Assembly (NCBI GenBank): GCA_964606735.1
Contig: CAZSHI010000006.1
Coordinates: 43,614 to 107,613, forward strand
Reading direction: 5' to 3'
DNA length: 64,000 nt
Source of the DNA: UBA5109 sp964606735
GTDB taxonomy: Bacteria > Pseudomonadota > Gammaproteobacteria > Pseudomonadales > Pseudohongiellaceae
Shown here: in pieces, positions 36,107 through 43,831 of the stretch
How the letters are laid out: every line of letters starts with the position of its first letter
How positions within the stretch are numbered: position 1 is the first letter of the stretch
The notes under the pieces: model-generated
What the model was told of the DNA's origin: nothing
The model's input: only the letters and a program-made list of their open reading frames with translations
Database searches by the model: none
Program-made: the position numbers and the translations under genes

Positions 36107-37155
36107 ATGAAAGGGAGCATCCGAATAAGCTTCGCGCTGGCACTGAGCCTGCTTTCCCTGCTGGCAAATGCCCAGGAAACTGAACGGCAGTACACCATCA
36201 GTGCCGGCATCCTCAACTATTACTTTAACAGTGACAAAGCACTGGATGACAACATGGGCTTTCAAATCGGTTTTGAAATGCCACTGGTCGATCGCTGGTC
36301 ACTGGATCTGCAATACTGGGGACTCGACGCAGATATCCTGAATGCGCCCGGTGAGGCTGATCTGGATTTTCTGCATGTTGGGGCAAAATATAATTTTGAC
36401 CGGGTAAACGACTGGCAGCCTTACCTGGGTCTGGGTATCGGCGCACTGGATATATCCAGACGCACACTGCCGGATATCGACCCCAACACCCTGGGACTCA
36501 ATGCCGGTCTACGCTACTTTTTTGACGACAACTGGGTGGGCAAGGTCGAGGCCATGCTGGTCGAACTAACCGACAGCTTTGACCGCGACTGGGCGCTTGG
36601 TTTGAGCATCGGCTATCGCTTCGGCGCCGGTGCCAGCATGCCCTCAGCGAGCCGCCCGACGCAGCCGACTCCCAGGGAGGTGGCAAGTGGCCCGGTCGAC
36701 AGCGACGGCGATGGTGTTTTTGATGATGCCGATGCCTGCCCCAATACCGCCCGGGGAGTACGCGTGGATGCGTGATTCTGGATGAATCCCAGCAGCGACA
36801 AACGCTGGCCGTTCTGTTTGATACCAACATGTCCGATATTCGCAATGAATACCAGGATGAAATTGCTGAATTTGCCGAATTCCTGCGGGAGTACAACAAC
36901 ACCAGTGCCGTGATTGAAGGGCACACTGACAGTGATGGTGCTGAAGCCTACAATCAGGCTTTATCTGAACGACGTGCCAACGCCGTCATGAATGAACTGA
37001 TTAACCGTTACGGCATCGCTGCTTCTCGCCTGTCTGCAGTCGGCTATGGCGAAAGCCGTCCGATTGCTTCCAACACAACTGCAAACGGAAAAGCCCGTAA
37101 CCGCCGTATTGAAGCGGAAGTCACGGTAACAACACAAACGCAGCGACAGCGTTAA
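36107..37155 (+). pseudogene. OmpA-family outer membrane protein, copy 1, split by a short deletion
   Basis: The first frame (36107-36775) codes for a signal peptide, an eight-strand barrel and an acidic calcium-type repeat (DSDGDGVFDDADACPNT), and ends at TGA 36773-36775. The second frame (36772-37155) continues with the OmpA C-terminal peptidoglycan-binding domain (IEGHTDSDGAEAYNQALSERRA, SAVGYGESRP). Alignment with copy 2 shows that about 10 bases are missing at the junction, between two GC dinucleotides, which shifts the frame. GTG 36772 overlaps the stop as GTGA, so coupled translation of the second part is conceivable but would lack a signal peptide. ATG 36107 has AGGAG upstream. A sequencing error is a possible alternative. 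Confidence 0.8.
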
Positions 37156-37171
37156 CTCTAAAGCGAGCTGG

Positions 37172-37201
37172 AAAAGGCCTGCACTCGCAGGCCTTTTTTT
37201 T
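37172..37201 (+). terminator. Intrinsic terminator after OmpA copy 1
   Basis: AAAAGGCCTGC, loop ACTC, GCAGGCC and T8. The hairpin is identical to the one after OmpA copy 2 at 38498-38527, so it was probably duplicated together with the gene. Confidence 0.9.
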
Positions 37202-37334
37202 GCAATCCACTTATAAGTCATGCAGGCCAGTTCAAATTCAAGAAGCTGTTATTACTGAAAACCATAAGGCGAAGCACTAAGCTCCAATCACGCTAAATGC
37301 GCTCAACCTGCTAATTTTATTATTTTTATATTTA

Positions 37335-37362
37335 TTGCTATCTGCACATTTAAGCGTATAGT
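37335..37362 (+). promoter_or_regulatory. Candidate promoter of OmpA copy 2
   Basis: TTGCTA at 37335-37340, a 16-base spacer and TATAGT at 37357-37362, about 50 bases before the start at 37413. The surrounding region 37300-37345 is very AT-rich. The match is fair (4/6 and 5/6), not proof. Confidence 0.45.
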
Positions 37363-37412
37363 CCGCACGCTTTATTCACATTCATTGATATTTTTTCAAG
37401 GTGAAAATTTAT

Positions 37413-38477
37413 ATGAAAACCTCGTACGTCTTCAGCAGAACGCTGAAAACAGTTTTACCTATTAGTTTGTTGTTTTCTGTCAGTGCCGGGGTGGCACAAG
37501 ATGTTGACAGCAGCGTGATCGTTAGCGCCGGTGCTGTCAATTACTATTTCAATGACGATAAAGCTCAGCAGGATGATCTGGGTTACCAGCTTGACCTGGA
37601 AGTCCCTTTTAACAATCGCTGGGCCTTGAACCTGAAATACCTGGATGTAAACAGCAAGGTCACTGGCAGCAGCCTGGAAACGGATCTTGATTATGTGCAT
37701 GCCGGCGCGATCTACAACTTTGCCCGATACGGTGCTTTGCAGGCCTATGCTGGCGCAGGCTTTGGTGACCTGACGCTAAACCGCCCATCTTCGCAAAAGA
37801 TTAATCGTAGCGCCTTCGACCTGAGCATTGGTGCTAAGTACTTTTTCAGCAACAACTGGCTAGGCAGACTCGAAGCCATCATGATTGAACCCAGTGGTCC
37901 TCTGGACCACGATGTGGCACTGAGCCTAAGTCTGGGTATGGCTTTTGGAAATCGACCCAGTCGGGTCAGCACTCCCGAGCTCAGTCAGGAAGTGAATACC
38001 GCTCCGCTGGATACCGATGGAGACGGTGTTCTTGACCGTGATGATGACTGTCCGAACACCAATCCTTCACTGGCGGTAGACTCCGTTGGCTGCGTGATTC
38101 TGGATGAAGACCAACGGCGTCAGGATCTGCTGGTGCAGTTTGATTTCGATCAGGCTCTGGTCAAGGAAGAATTCCAGGATGAAATCGAGGCCTTTGCCGC
38201 CTTCATGCGTCTATATAACGAGACCACTGCGCTCATTGAAGGTCATACCGACAGCACAGGTCCAGACGCCTACAATCAGAACTTGTCTGAACGGCGTGCC
38301 CGCGCTGTCAGGGATGAACTGGTGAATCGCTATGGCATAGATACTTCACGCCTGTCCATTGTCGGTTTTGGTGAAAGCAGACCTGTTGCTACCAATGACA
38401 CCCGCCTCGGCAGACAGCAGAACCGACGCATCGAAGCAGATGTCAGCGTGCAAATCATGATTGAAAGACAGCGCTGA
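37413..38477 (+). CDS. OmpA-family outer membrane protein, copy 2
   Basis: About 354 residues: signal peptide, an eight-strand barrel domain (alternating strands such as LNLKYLDVNSKV and YVHAGAIYNFARYG), a calcium-type linker repeat DTDGDGVLDRDDDCPNTNPS, Cys in VDSVGCVILDE, and the C-terminal OmpA peptidoglycan-binding domain (LIEGHTDSTGPDAYNQNLSERRA, SIVGFGESRP, NRRIEADV). It anchors the outer membrane to peptidoglycan. The frame is open from GTG 37401, but ATG 37413 has AAGGTG at a suitable distance. It is a tandem paralogue of the broken copy at 36107-37155 and is intact. Confidence 0.9.
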   Translation: MKTSYVFSRTLKTVLPISLLFSVSAGVAQDVDSSVIVSAGAVNYYFNDDKAQQDDLGYQLDLEVPFNNRWALNLKYLDVNSKVTGSSLETDLDYVHAGAIYNFARYGALQAYAGAGFGDLTLNRPSSQKINRSAFDLSIGAKYFFSNNWLGRLEAIMIEPSGPLDHDVALSLSLGMAFGNRPSRVSTPELSQEVNTAPLDTDGDGVLDRDDDCPNTNPSLAVDSVGCVILDEDQRRQDLLVQFDFDQALVKEEFQDEIEAFAAFMRLYNETTALIEGHTDSTGPDAYNQNLSERRARAVRDELVNRYGIDTSRLSIVGFGESRPVATNDTRLGRQQNRRIEADVSVQIMIERQR

Positions 38478-38497
38478 TTTGACCTCGCCAATATGAG

Positions 38498-38527
38498 AAA
38501 AGGCCTGCACTCGCAGGCCTTTTTTTT
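38498..38527 (+). terminator. Intrinsic terminator after OmpA copy 2 (bidirectional)
   Basis: Same stem-loop as at 37172-37201 with T8 on the right and A4 on the left. The stop codon of the convergent DUF924 gene lies in its T run, so it may also end that transcript. Confidence 0.9.
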
Positions 38528-39068
38528 AGAAGCTGGAATCTGGCTCCTGCAGAAATTCAATTTCTTCCGGCGTCGATTCGCGTCCAAGAATTGCATTCCG
38601 GTGCGGGTACCGGCCAAAGCGTTCAATGATCAGCTTGTGCTTGATTTCAAAATCCAGATTGTTTTTGATCCCATTGCGGGTAAACAGCTTCACCGCCTCT
38701 TCATGAACCTTCAGGGATTCACTGTGCATGTAGGGCATGTATAAAAAAGTGCGCTGCTCGCCGGCAAGCTCCTGGTCGGCACCGCGGGCTACCGCTTCCT
38801 GTGCCAAGGTCAATGCCTGCGCATCCTGTGCGAAGGCCTGCGGCGTATCGCGAAACATATTGCGCGAAAACTGATCCAGAATGATGATTTCCGCCAGGCT
38901 ACCGGCGGCACTTCCCCGCCATTCGAAGAGCTCACCCAGACAGGCCTGCCGATGGATATCACTGAAGCGCTGCGTAATCAGGCGGTCAAATTCAGCATCT
39001 TTGACCCAGTACTGTTTGGGTTCGATTTCCTCGAACCAGAATTGCAGAATTTCTTGAAAGCCGCTCAT
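38526..39068 (-). CDS. DUF924 family protein
   Basis: 180 residues, one DUF924 domain, a helical TPR-like fold of unknown function. Conserved blocks: ILQFWFEEIEPKQYWVKDAEFD near the start, SLAEIIILDQFSRNMFRDTPQAFAQD in the middle and YMPYMHSESLKVHEEAV near residue 112. It lies at the end of a minus-strand run with MAPEG and cupin genes, with seven bases to the MAPEG gene upstream. Confidence 0.87.
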   Translation of the reverse strand: MSGFQEILQFWFEEIEPKQYWVKDAEFDRLITQRFSDIHRQACLGELFEWRGSAAGSLAEIIILDQFSRNMFRDTPQAFAQDAQALTLAQEAVARGADQELAGEQRTFLYMPYMHSESLKVHEEAVKLFTRNGIKNNLDFEIKHKLIIERFGRYPHRNAILGRESTPEEIEFLQEPDSSF

Positions 39069-39075
39069 CCCACCC

Positions 39076-39477
39076 TCAGAAAAAATTGTGAACCAACAAA
39101 TTGATCCACATCAGCATGACACTGACCAACCCAAGCATAAAAGCCAGCAGTCGGTGAATCACATGGTTATAACTCAGATGGATATAAGCATGTACATAAC
39201 GGCTGAACACAAACAGCCAGGCCAGGTAAAAATTGAGCGCATCATTGGGCATCAAAAAAAGACTCAGAATGGTAACCAGATAAAACAGCACAGGGACTTC
39301 AAACTGATTAGTGAAGGCGCGGGCAGTACGGATCACAAGTTCCGGGGCCTCTCCCTGCATCAATTCGAAATAGGCCGGATTGATCGCGCCGGAACGGGCA
39401 GCGTTAATACGTGTCATCAGGGTAATCAGACCGATAATCAGGGTAAGAAACACCATCGCTGACATGGCAATAATCAT
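39076..39477 (-). CDS. MAPEG family membrane protein, first copy
   Basis: 133 residues with four membrane helices, the size and pattern of MAPEG proteins (membrane-associated eicosanoid/glutathione metabolism family). The motif RTARAFTNQFEVPVLFYL contains the conserved N-x-x-E-x-P pattern. Bacterial members are mostly uncharacterised. The cupin gene ends one base before its start. A second, distant MAPEG protein is encoded at 46961-47365. Confidence 0.8.
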   Translation of the reverse strand: MIIAMSAMVFLTLIIGLITLMTRINAARSGAINPAYFELMQGEAPELVIRTARAFTNQFEVPVLFYLVTILSLFLMPNDALNFYLAWLFVFSRYVHAYIHLSYNHVIHRLLAFMLGLVSVMLMWINLLVHNFF

Positions 39478-39478
39478 T

Positions 39479-39847
39479 TTATTCTCCGCTTTGATCTTCC
39501 AGGTCTATATAAGCACTTTCCTCGAAACGGGGTGTACACAAAGCGAGAAAAATCAAATCCTCCTCACCCGTATTGCTGATACGTTGAGGCACTTCAGGCT
39601 GAATAAAGACCACATCACCTTCGCTGACCTGACGCGCTGGCAGATCACCCAGTTCGACGCGACCCCTGCCGGCCAGAATCAGGTAACGTTCGGTGGTGCC
39701 CAGCAATTTATGCCAGCGTGTCGTCTCACCGGCTTCAACGCGAATATGCGCGATGGATAATTGCGGATCCTCTTCGCTGTTTGACAGCTCAGTGACAAAG
39801 CAGCCTTCACGGAAATAATATTCACTCTTTTGTTCTTCACCCATCAT
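39479..39847 (-). CDS. Small cupin-domain protein
   Basis: 122 residues with one double-stranded beta-helix domain: ETTRWHKLLGTTERYLILAGRGRVELGD (metal-site His and Glu of motif 1) and GDVVFIQPEVPQRISNTGEEDLIFLALC (motif 2). Function unknown. A role in binding a small ligand or an isomerase/dioxygenase activity is possible. Co-directional with the MAPEG gene, one base apart. Confidence 0.8.
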   Translation of the reverse strand: MMGEEQKSEYYFREGCFVTELSNSEEDPQLSIAHIRVEAGETTRWHKLLGTTERYLILAGRGRVELGDLPARQVSEGDVVFIQPEVPQRISNTGEEDLIFLALCTPRFEESAYIDLEDQSGE

Positions 39848-39903
39848 ACGCTATACCTTAACTCACCTTAGCTTCAATACCCTTTTACATAAGCAATTTC
39901 GCT

Positions 39904-40644
39904 TCAACCCAGCAACTGCCAGAGACCATATCCCAAGGCCGACAGCAAGAGAATTCCCAGCCCCAGGATCACATAGGCTCCCTTGGTAATATCCCTGAGC
40001 GTCTGATGAAATTCCTTGCGATCATTAACCCTGGGGAAAGGCGTATCGGGTACATCCTTCCCCAAAAAACGACACAGCGGCTCCCAGCCCTGGTCAACGC
40101 TGAACACAAGCAAGCTGTCCGCCGGTACTTTTTGTTTAATCTCCTCAACATGCTGCTGATAAAGCGCAAGCGCTTTGTCTGGGTCTTCCATGGTGTTTTG
40201 GTGGGAACGCTGCCAGATCAGGCGATTCGTCATCTGTCCGAACTTGCGACCGAAGGGTGTAAACAGCTCCAGCACCTTGAACTGCCACATTTTATTGGTG
40301 AGATAGATGGTATTCATGGCACTCTCATACCAGGCTTCCGCCCCTTTGGGGTGCAAGGTCAGCAGTACTTTTGCGTCCGGGTAGGCAGCCAATAACTCTT
40401 CCCAGACACAGCAGCCCGGGTTATCTACCGTTGCCGTATAGTTTGCAAAGACCTGCTCCCAGTCAAATTGCTGACCGCTCTGCCCTTTTGCGACATCCAG
40501 CCAGAAATCCAGATGTGATTTATTGGCCTTGTTATTGATGACTTCATGCATGTGGTAGCAGGGAAAGCCCAGCTGGTTCAGGGCTGCACAGGTAGACGCC
40601 GTCCCGGTCCGGCCGTAACCTGCTCCGATTAGTTTCAAACTCAT
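39904..40644 (-). CDS. Sulfotransferase-family protein with a C-terminal membrane anchor
   Basis: 246 residues. The N-terminus MSLKLIGAGYGRTGTASTCAALNQLG is the PAPS-binding loop of the sulfotransferase family often annotated as sulfotransferase_4 or P-loop NAD-dependent epimerase-like. YPDAKVLLTLHPKGAEAWYES near residue 88 is the second phosphate-binding element, where canonical members have an Arg (LTxRD). A single hydrophobic helix (VILGLGILLLSALGYGLWQLL) ends the protein, so it is probably tail-anchored to the inner membrane. The substrate is unknown. Its start overlaps the stop of the DUF167 gene (ATGA type). Confidence 0.8.
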   Translation of the reverse strand: MSLKLIGAGYGRTGTASTCAALNQLGFPCYHMHEVINNKANKSHLDFWLDVAKGQSGQQFDWEQVFANYTATVDNPGCCVWEELLAAYPDAKVLLTLHPKGAEAWYESAMNTIYLTNKMWQFKVLELFTPFGRKFGQMTNRLIWQRSHQNTMEDPDKALALYQQHVEEIKQKVPADSLLVFSVDQGWEPLCRFLGKDVPDTPFPRVNDRKEFHQTLRDITKGAYVILGLGILLLSALGYGLWQLLG

Positions 40645-40925
40645 GTTTTATCCTTGATATGCAGGCTCATCTGCAAACGCCTGTCTATTTCTGTCCGACT
40701 CAGCTCAGCGACATCAACAAGCTTGAAGGGAGATGCACTGCCACTAACGATACGGATAGCCGAGGGTGCTATCTTAATTGCCTTACTCAGCAAAGCAATC
40801 ACTTCCTTGTTGGCCCTGCCTTTTTCCGGTGGCGCTGTCACCTTAATTTTTAGACTCTCTCCCAGCCAGCCAACGATGCCGGCCTTGGCCGCACCGGGAA
40901 CAACCTTTAGGGATAATTGACTCAA
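40641..40925 (-). CDS. DUF167 (YggU) family protein
   Basis: 94 residues, one DUF167 domain: LSLKVVPGAAKAGIVGWLGESLKIKVTAPPEKGRANKEVIALLSKAI, with the typical PxxGxAN pattern near residue 33. Function is unknown. In many proteobacteria it follows yggT; here it is the first gene of the run leading to the sulfotransferase, which it overlaps by four bases. Confidence 0.88.
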   Translation of the reverse strand: MSQLSLKVVPGAAKAGIVGWLGESLKIKVTAPPEKGRANKEVIALLSKAIKIAPSAIRIVSGSASPFKLVDVAELSRTEIDRRLQMSLHIKDKT

Positions 40926-41101
40926 GGCTCAAACTCCTAGCTGCTTTGGGCTCCAGTGCCAAGCCTTTCAGATTTGGGCCTATTCGCTAGTTCCCGCACC
41001 CAAGGCACTGACAATATTCCCTGCACAGGTACTGGACCCTGACAAGTCCCCTGCTTTATGCTTGTTCCATTACAGTGATTAATGATGCTATAGGGTAAAC
41101 C

Positions 41102-41815
41102 ATGAAAAACAAACCGGAAAAACATCTTCAGTCTCTACTGCGCACTCTACTGCGCAACAGTACCGCCCTGCTTTTAATGCTGGGCTGTTTCAGCCTGACG
41201 CCAGCACAGGCGCAGGATGTCAGTGCTATCCATGCCAACCCTGATCTGTTTCCGGCCATTGGTCCCTTGATGGCACGTACCACGGTTATTGAATTTGCCG
41301 ATTTTCAGTGTCCTTTTTGCGCCATGACCACCAACCTTCCCCCCTGGCTGGATCGTTATGAAGCGCAATACGGGCTGATGTTCGGTTCCGCTGAATATGT
41401 GCAGTCACTGGCCGAACAGAACCAGATACGTTTCATCTTTGTACCCCTGCATTTTCTTAACAATGGGCAGAGCCTTGAATCGACCTGGGCAACACAGGCC
41501 GCCTATTGTGCGCAGAACCAGGAACTGTTCTGGGATATGCACCATGCCATTTTTGCCGCCAGCGATGATCCCACGGAAAATAATGGCAAATACTCCAAGG
41601 ACAACCTGAAAACCATTGCTGCTTCTATAACAGGCATGGATACCGAGAGCTTCAACAGCTGCCTGGACAATGATGAAACCCTGCAGAAAGCCCGCGATGT
41701 GATGAATGCTTTTTTCGATGCCGGCTTTCAGCTCTCCACGCCACAATTCTGGGTCAATGATCGTCAGATCGATCCGACGATTGATGCCCTGCGCAGCGCC
41801 ATAGAAGGGCAATAG
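41102..41815 (+). CDS. Periplasmic DsbA-like thioredoxin-fold protein
   Basis: 237 residues with a signal peptide (LTPAQAQ). The redox motif CPFC is at residues 70-73 in VIEFADFQCPFCAM. A second conserved part, FVPLHFLN and TWATQAAYCAQNQELFWDMHHAIFA, and a cis-Pro loop STPQFWVND near residue 217 match the DsbA/DsbG-like thioredoxin_4 family. It probably forms or rearranges disulfides in the periplasm. No DsbB partner is seen nearby. It lies 198 bases upstream of arsR on the same strand. Confidence 0.85.
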   Translation: MKNKPEKHLQSLLRTLLRNSTALLLMLGCFSLTPAQAQDVSAIHANPDLFPAIGPLMARTTVIEFADFQCPFCAMTTNLPPWLDRYEAQYGLMFGSAEYVQSLAEQNQIRFIFVPLHFLNNGQSLESTWATQAAYCAQNQELFWDMHHAIFAASDDPTENNGKYSKDNLKTIAASITGMDTESFNSCLDNDETLQKARDVMNAFFDAGFQLSTPQFWVNDRQIDPTIDALRSAIEGQ

Positions 41816-41954
41816 CCCTTCGCGCCCTGCACGCCATCTCCGAGCAGGACAAATCAGGCAAAACTAACTTTGCCCTTCATCTTGCAGCCTTAATTCGAAG
41901 GACTTCAAAAGCGCAGTGCAGGCTTAATCTCGTGAGCATCAATAGTTATATATT

Positions 41955-41986
41955 TTATTTCATATATATGTTATTTCGTATATAAT
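41955..41986 (+). promoter_or_regulatory. ars promoter with a 14-base direct repeat (candidate ArsR operator)
   Basis: TTATTTCATATATA at 41955-41968 recurs as TTATTTCGTATATA at 41971-41984, 16 bases apart. The second copy runs into a perfect -10 box TATAAT at 41981-41986 and the first overlaps the -35 position. AGGAGG at 42000-42005 is the arsR ribosome binding site. A repressor bound here would block the promoter, consistent with autoregulation by ArsR. Binding is inference. Confidence 0.6.
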
Positions 41987-42013
41987 GCGTGAAACCATCA
42001 GGAGGATACCTGC

Positions 42014-42334
42014 ATGCAAGCGCTTAATTTTTATAAATGCCTTTCAGACCATAATCGGTTGAAGATCATGCTCTTGCTGTGCCGGGAAGATGAACTGTGC
42101 GTCTGTGAACTGATGGATTACCTGAACGAAATCCAGCCAAAGATATCCCGTAATCTGGCACAGCTGAAACAGTGTGGATTGATCCAGCGGCGTCGTGAAG
42201 GTCAGTGGATGTATTACCGCCTTCACGAGCGATTACCACACTGGTGTCGCGAGTCACTGAACCTGGCACTGCTTAACAACCAGGATTTTATGCAACAGGG
42301 TAAGACAACCTTTGCAGAGCTGTGTTGTTCATGA
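42014..42334 (+). CDS. arsR: ArsR-family arsenite-responsive repressor
   Basis: 106 residues. Winged-helix repressor with the metal-site motif ELCVCEL: Cys29 and Cys31 in the DNA-recognition helix region, as in the E. coli-type ArsR, but the third ligand of that protein is Met/other here. Cys23, Cys54 or the C-terminal CCS may complete the site. The recognition part is YLNEIQPKISRNLAQLKQCGLI. It is the first gene of arsR-arsC-acr3. Strong AGGAGG ribosome binding site eight bases before ATG. Confidence 0.92.
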   Translation: MQALNFYKCLSDHNRLKIMLLLCREDELCVCELMDYLNEIQPKISRNLAQLKQCGLIQRRREGQWMYYRLHERLPHWCRESLNLALLNNQDFMQQGKTTFAELCCS

Positions 42335-42819
42335 AGCTACTGTTTATCTGTACGCATAACCGCTGTCGCAGCATTCTGGCAGAAGCCATAGCCAATCATT
42401 ATGGCGAAGGACTGCTGACGGCTTTCAGTGCCGGTAGCAGCCCGGCAGATAAGGTTCATCCGCTCACCATCCGTGCCCTGCAGGAATGGCAGATACCTGT
42501 AGAGGGCCTTCACAGCAAGTCATGGGACAGCTTTGAAAAACAGGCTATCGATTATGTCATTACCGTATGTGACAGAGCAGCCAATGAGCCCTGCCCACTC
42601 TGGTTTGGCAAGAGCAGACAGGTTCACTGGGGACTGTCAGATCCCAGTAAGATCGCTGGTGACGATGAAACCATCAAAGCTGCCTTTGATGCCACCATAA
42701 CAACGCTCAAAAACCGTGTCATCAGCCTGACCCAATACCTCAAACAGGGGCCAAGTGAGGAAAAACTATACCAGTATATCTCGCAGCTGGCCGATAAGAA
42801 TGCCGATGGGACTGTTTGA
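42331..42819 (+). CDS. arsC: Arsenate reductase, low-molecular-weight phosphatase type
   Basis: Reduces arsenate to arsenite. The start ATG 42331 overlaps the arsR stop by four bases. The CX5R loop is CTHNRCR at residues 7-13, with Cys7 as the nucleophile. Further Cys at 80 and 88 in VCDRAANEPCP resemble the redox pair of thioredoxin-coupled ArsC, although the spacing is one residue longer than in the S. aureus enzyme. VHWGLSDP near residue 98 is a family motif. About 162 residues. Confidence 0.9.
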   Translation: MKLLFICTHNRCRSILAEAIANHYGEGLLTAFSAGSSPADKVHPLTIRALQEWQIPVEGLHSKSWDSFEKQAIDYVITVCDRAANEPCPLWFGKSRQVHWGLSDPSKIAGDDETIKAAFDATITTLKNRVISLTQYLKQGPSEEKLYQYISQLADKNADGTV

Positions 42820-43831
42820 GCGTTATCTCAGTGTCTGGGTGGCTCTGGCCATTCTCACCGGTGTCATCCTGGGGACACTGGTACCACCACTATTTGCCCT
42901 GATCGCCGGGCTGGAACTGGCCAGGGTCAATCTACCGGTTGCAATCCTGATCTGGGTGATCATTTATCCCATGATGATACAGGTGGATTTTTCATCGATT
43001 CGGGATGTCAGTAAAAAACCCAAAGGACTTATGCTTACCTGCGTGGTGAACTGGTTGATCAAGCCTTTTACCATGGCCGCACTGGGCTGGTTGTTTTTCC
43101 GGATACTGTTTGCCGACTTCGTCGATCCGGCATCGGCCACGGAATACATTGCCGGTATGATCCTGCTCGGCGTTGCTCCCTGTACAGCGATGGTTTTCGT
43201 CTGGAGCCAGCTGACCCGCGGCGATCCCAATTACACACTGGTACAGGTTTCTATCAATGACCTGATCATGGTCTTCGCCTTTGCTCCGATTGCAGCCCTG
43301 TTGCTGGGCGTTTCCGATATACAGGTACCCTGGGCAACGCTGCTGCTATCTGTCGTGCTCTATGTCCTGATCCCCTTACTGGCCGGCGTGTGGACCCGAC
43401 ATAAACTTGACCGTGCCAGCGATCATTCAAGACTCCAGCATTTTCTGAAGGTCCTGAAGCCCTGGTCAGTGGGTGGCCTGCTGGCAACCGTTGCTCTGTT
43501 GTTTGGCTTTCAGGCACAGACCATTCTGAATCAGCCACTGACTATTCTGCTGATTGCCATTCCCCTGCTGATTCAGACTTACGGGATATTTCTGATTGCT
43601 TTTGTTGCTGCCAGAATGATGAAACTGCCACACAGCATTGCTGCACCGGCCTGCATGATAGGCACTTCCAATTTCTTTGAACTGGCGGTGGCGGTGGCTA
43701 TCTCACTCTTCGGTTTGAATTCGGGAGCAGCACTGGCAACGGTCGTGGGCGTGCTGGTGGAAGTTCCGGTGATGCTGTCTCTGGTTTATCTGATGAACCG
43801 CAGCCGAATGCTTTTTGCGCAAAACGCCTAA
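42806..43831 (+). CDS. acr3: Acr3-type arsenite efflux permease
   Basis: Ten-helix inner-membrane arsenite exporter. The start is placed at ATG 42806 (MGLFERYLSVWVAL), which matches Acr3 homologues; the frame is open further upstream. It overlaps arsC by 14 bases. GVAPCTAMVFVWSQLTRGDPNYTL holds the essential Cys of helix 4, and MIGTSNFFELAVAVAISLFG holds the conserved Glu region of helix 9. About 341 residues. The gene overlaps the convergent fabV by four bases. Confidence 0.93.
   Translation: MGLFERYLSVWVALAILTGVILGTLVPPLFALIAGLELARVNLPVAILIWVIIYPMMIQVDFSSIRDVSKKPKGLMLTCVVNWLIKPFTMAALGWLFFRILFADFVDPASATEYIAGMILLGVAPCTAMVFVWSQLTRGDPNYTLVQVSINDLIMVFAFAPIAALLLGVSDIQVPWATLLLSVVLYVLIPLLAGVWTRHKLDRASDHSRLQHFLKVLKPWSVGGLLATVALLFGFQAQTILNQPLTILLIAIPLLIQTYGIFLIAFVAARMMKLPHSIAAPACMIGTSNFFELAVAVAISLFGLNSGAALATVVGVLVEVPVMLSLVYLMNRSRMLFAQNA

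Noticed and set aside
40937..41125. Small open frame of 62 codons before the DsbA-like gene
   Set aside because: It overlaps the start region of the DsbA-like gene on the opposite strand, has no ribosome binding site and no protein-like pattern.
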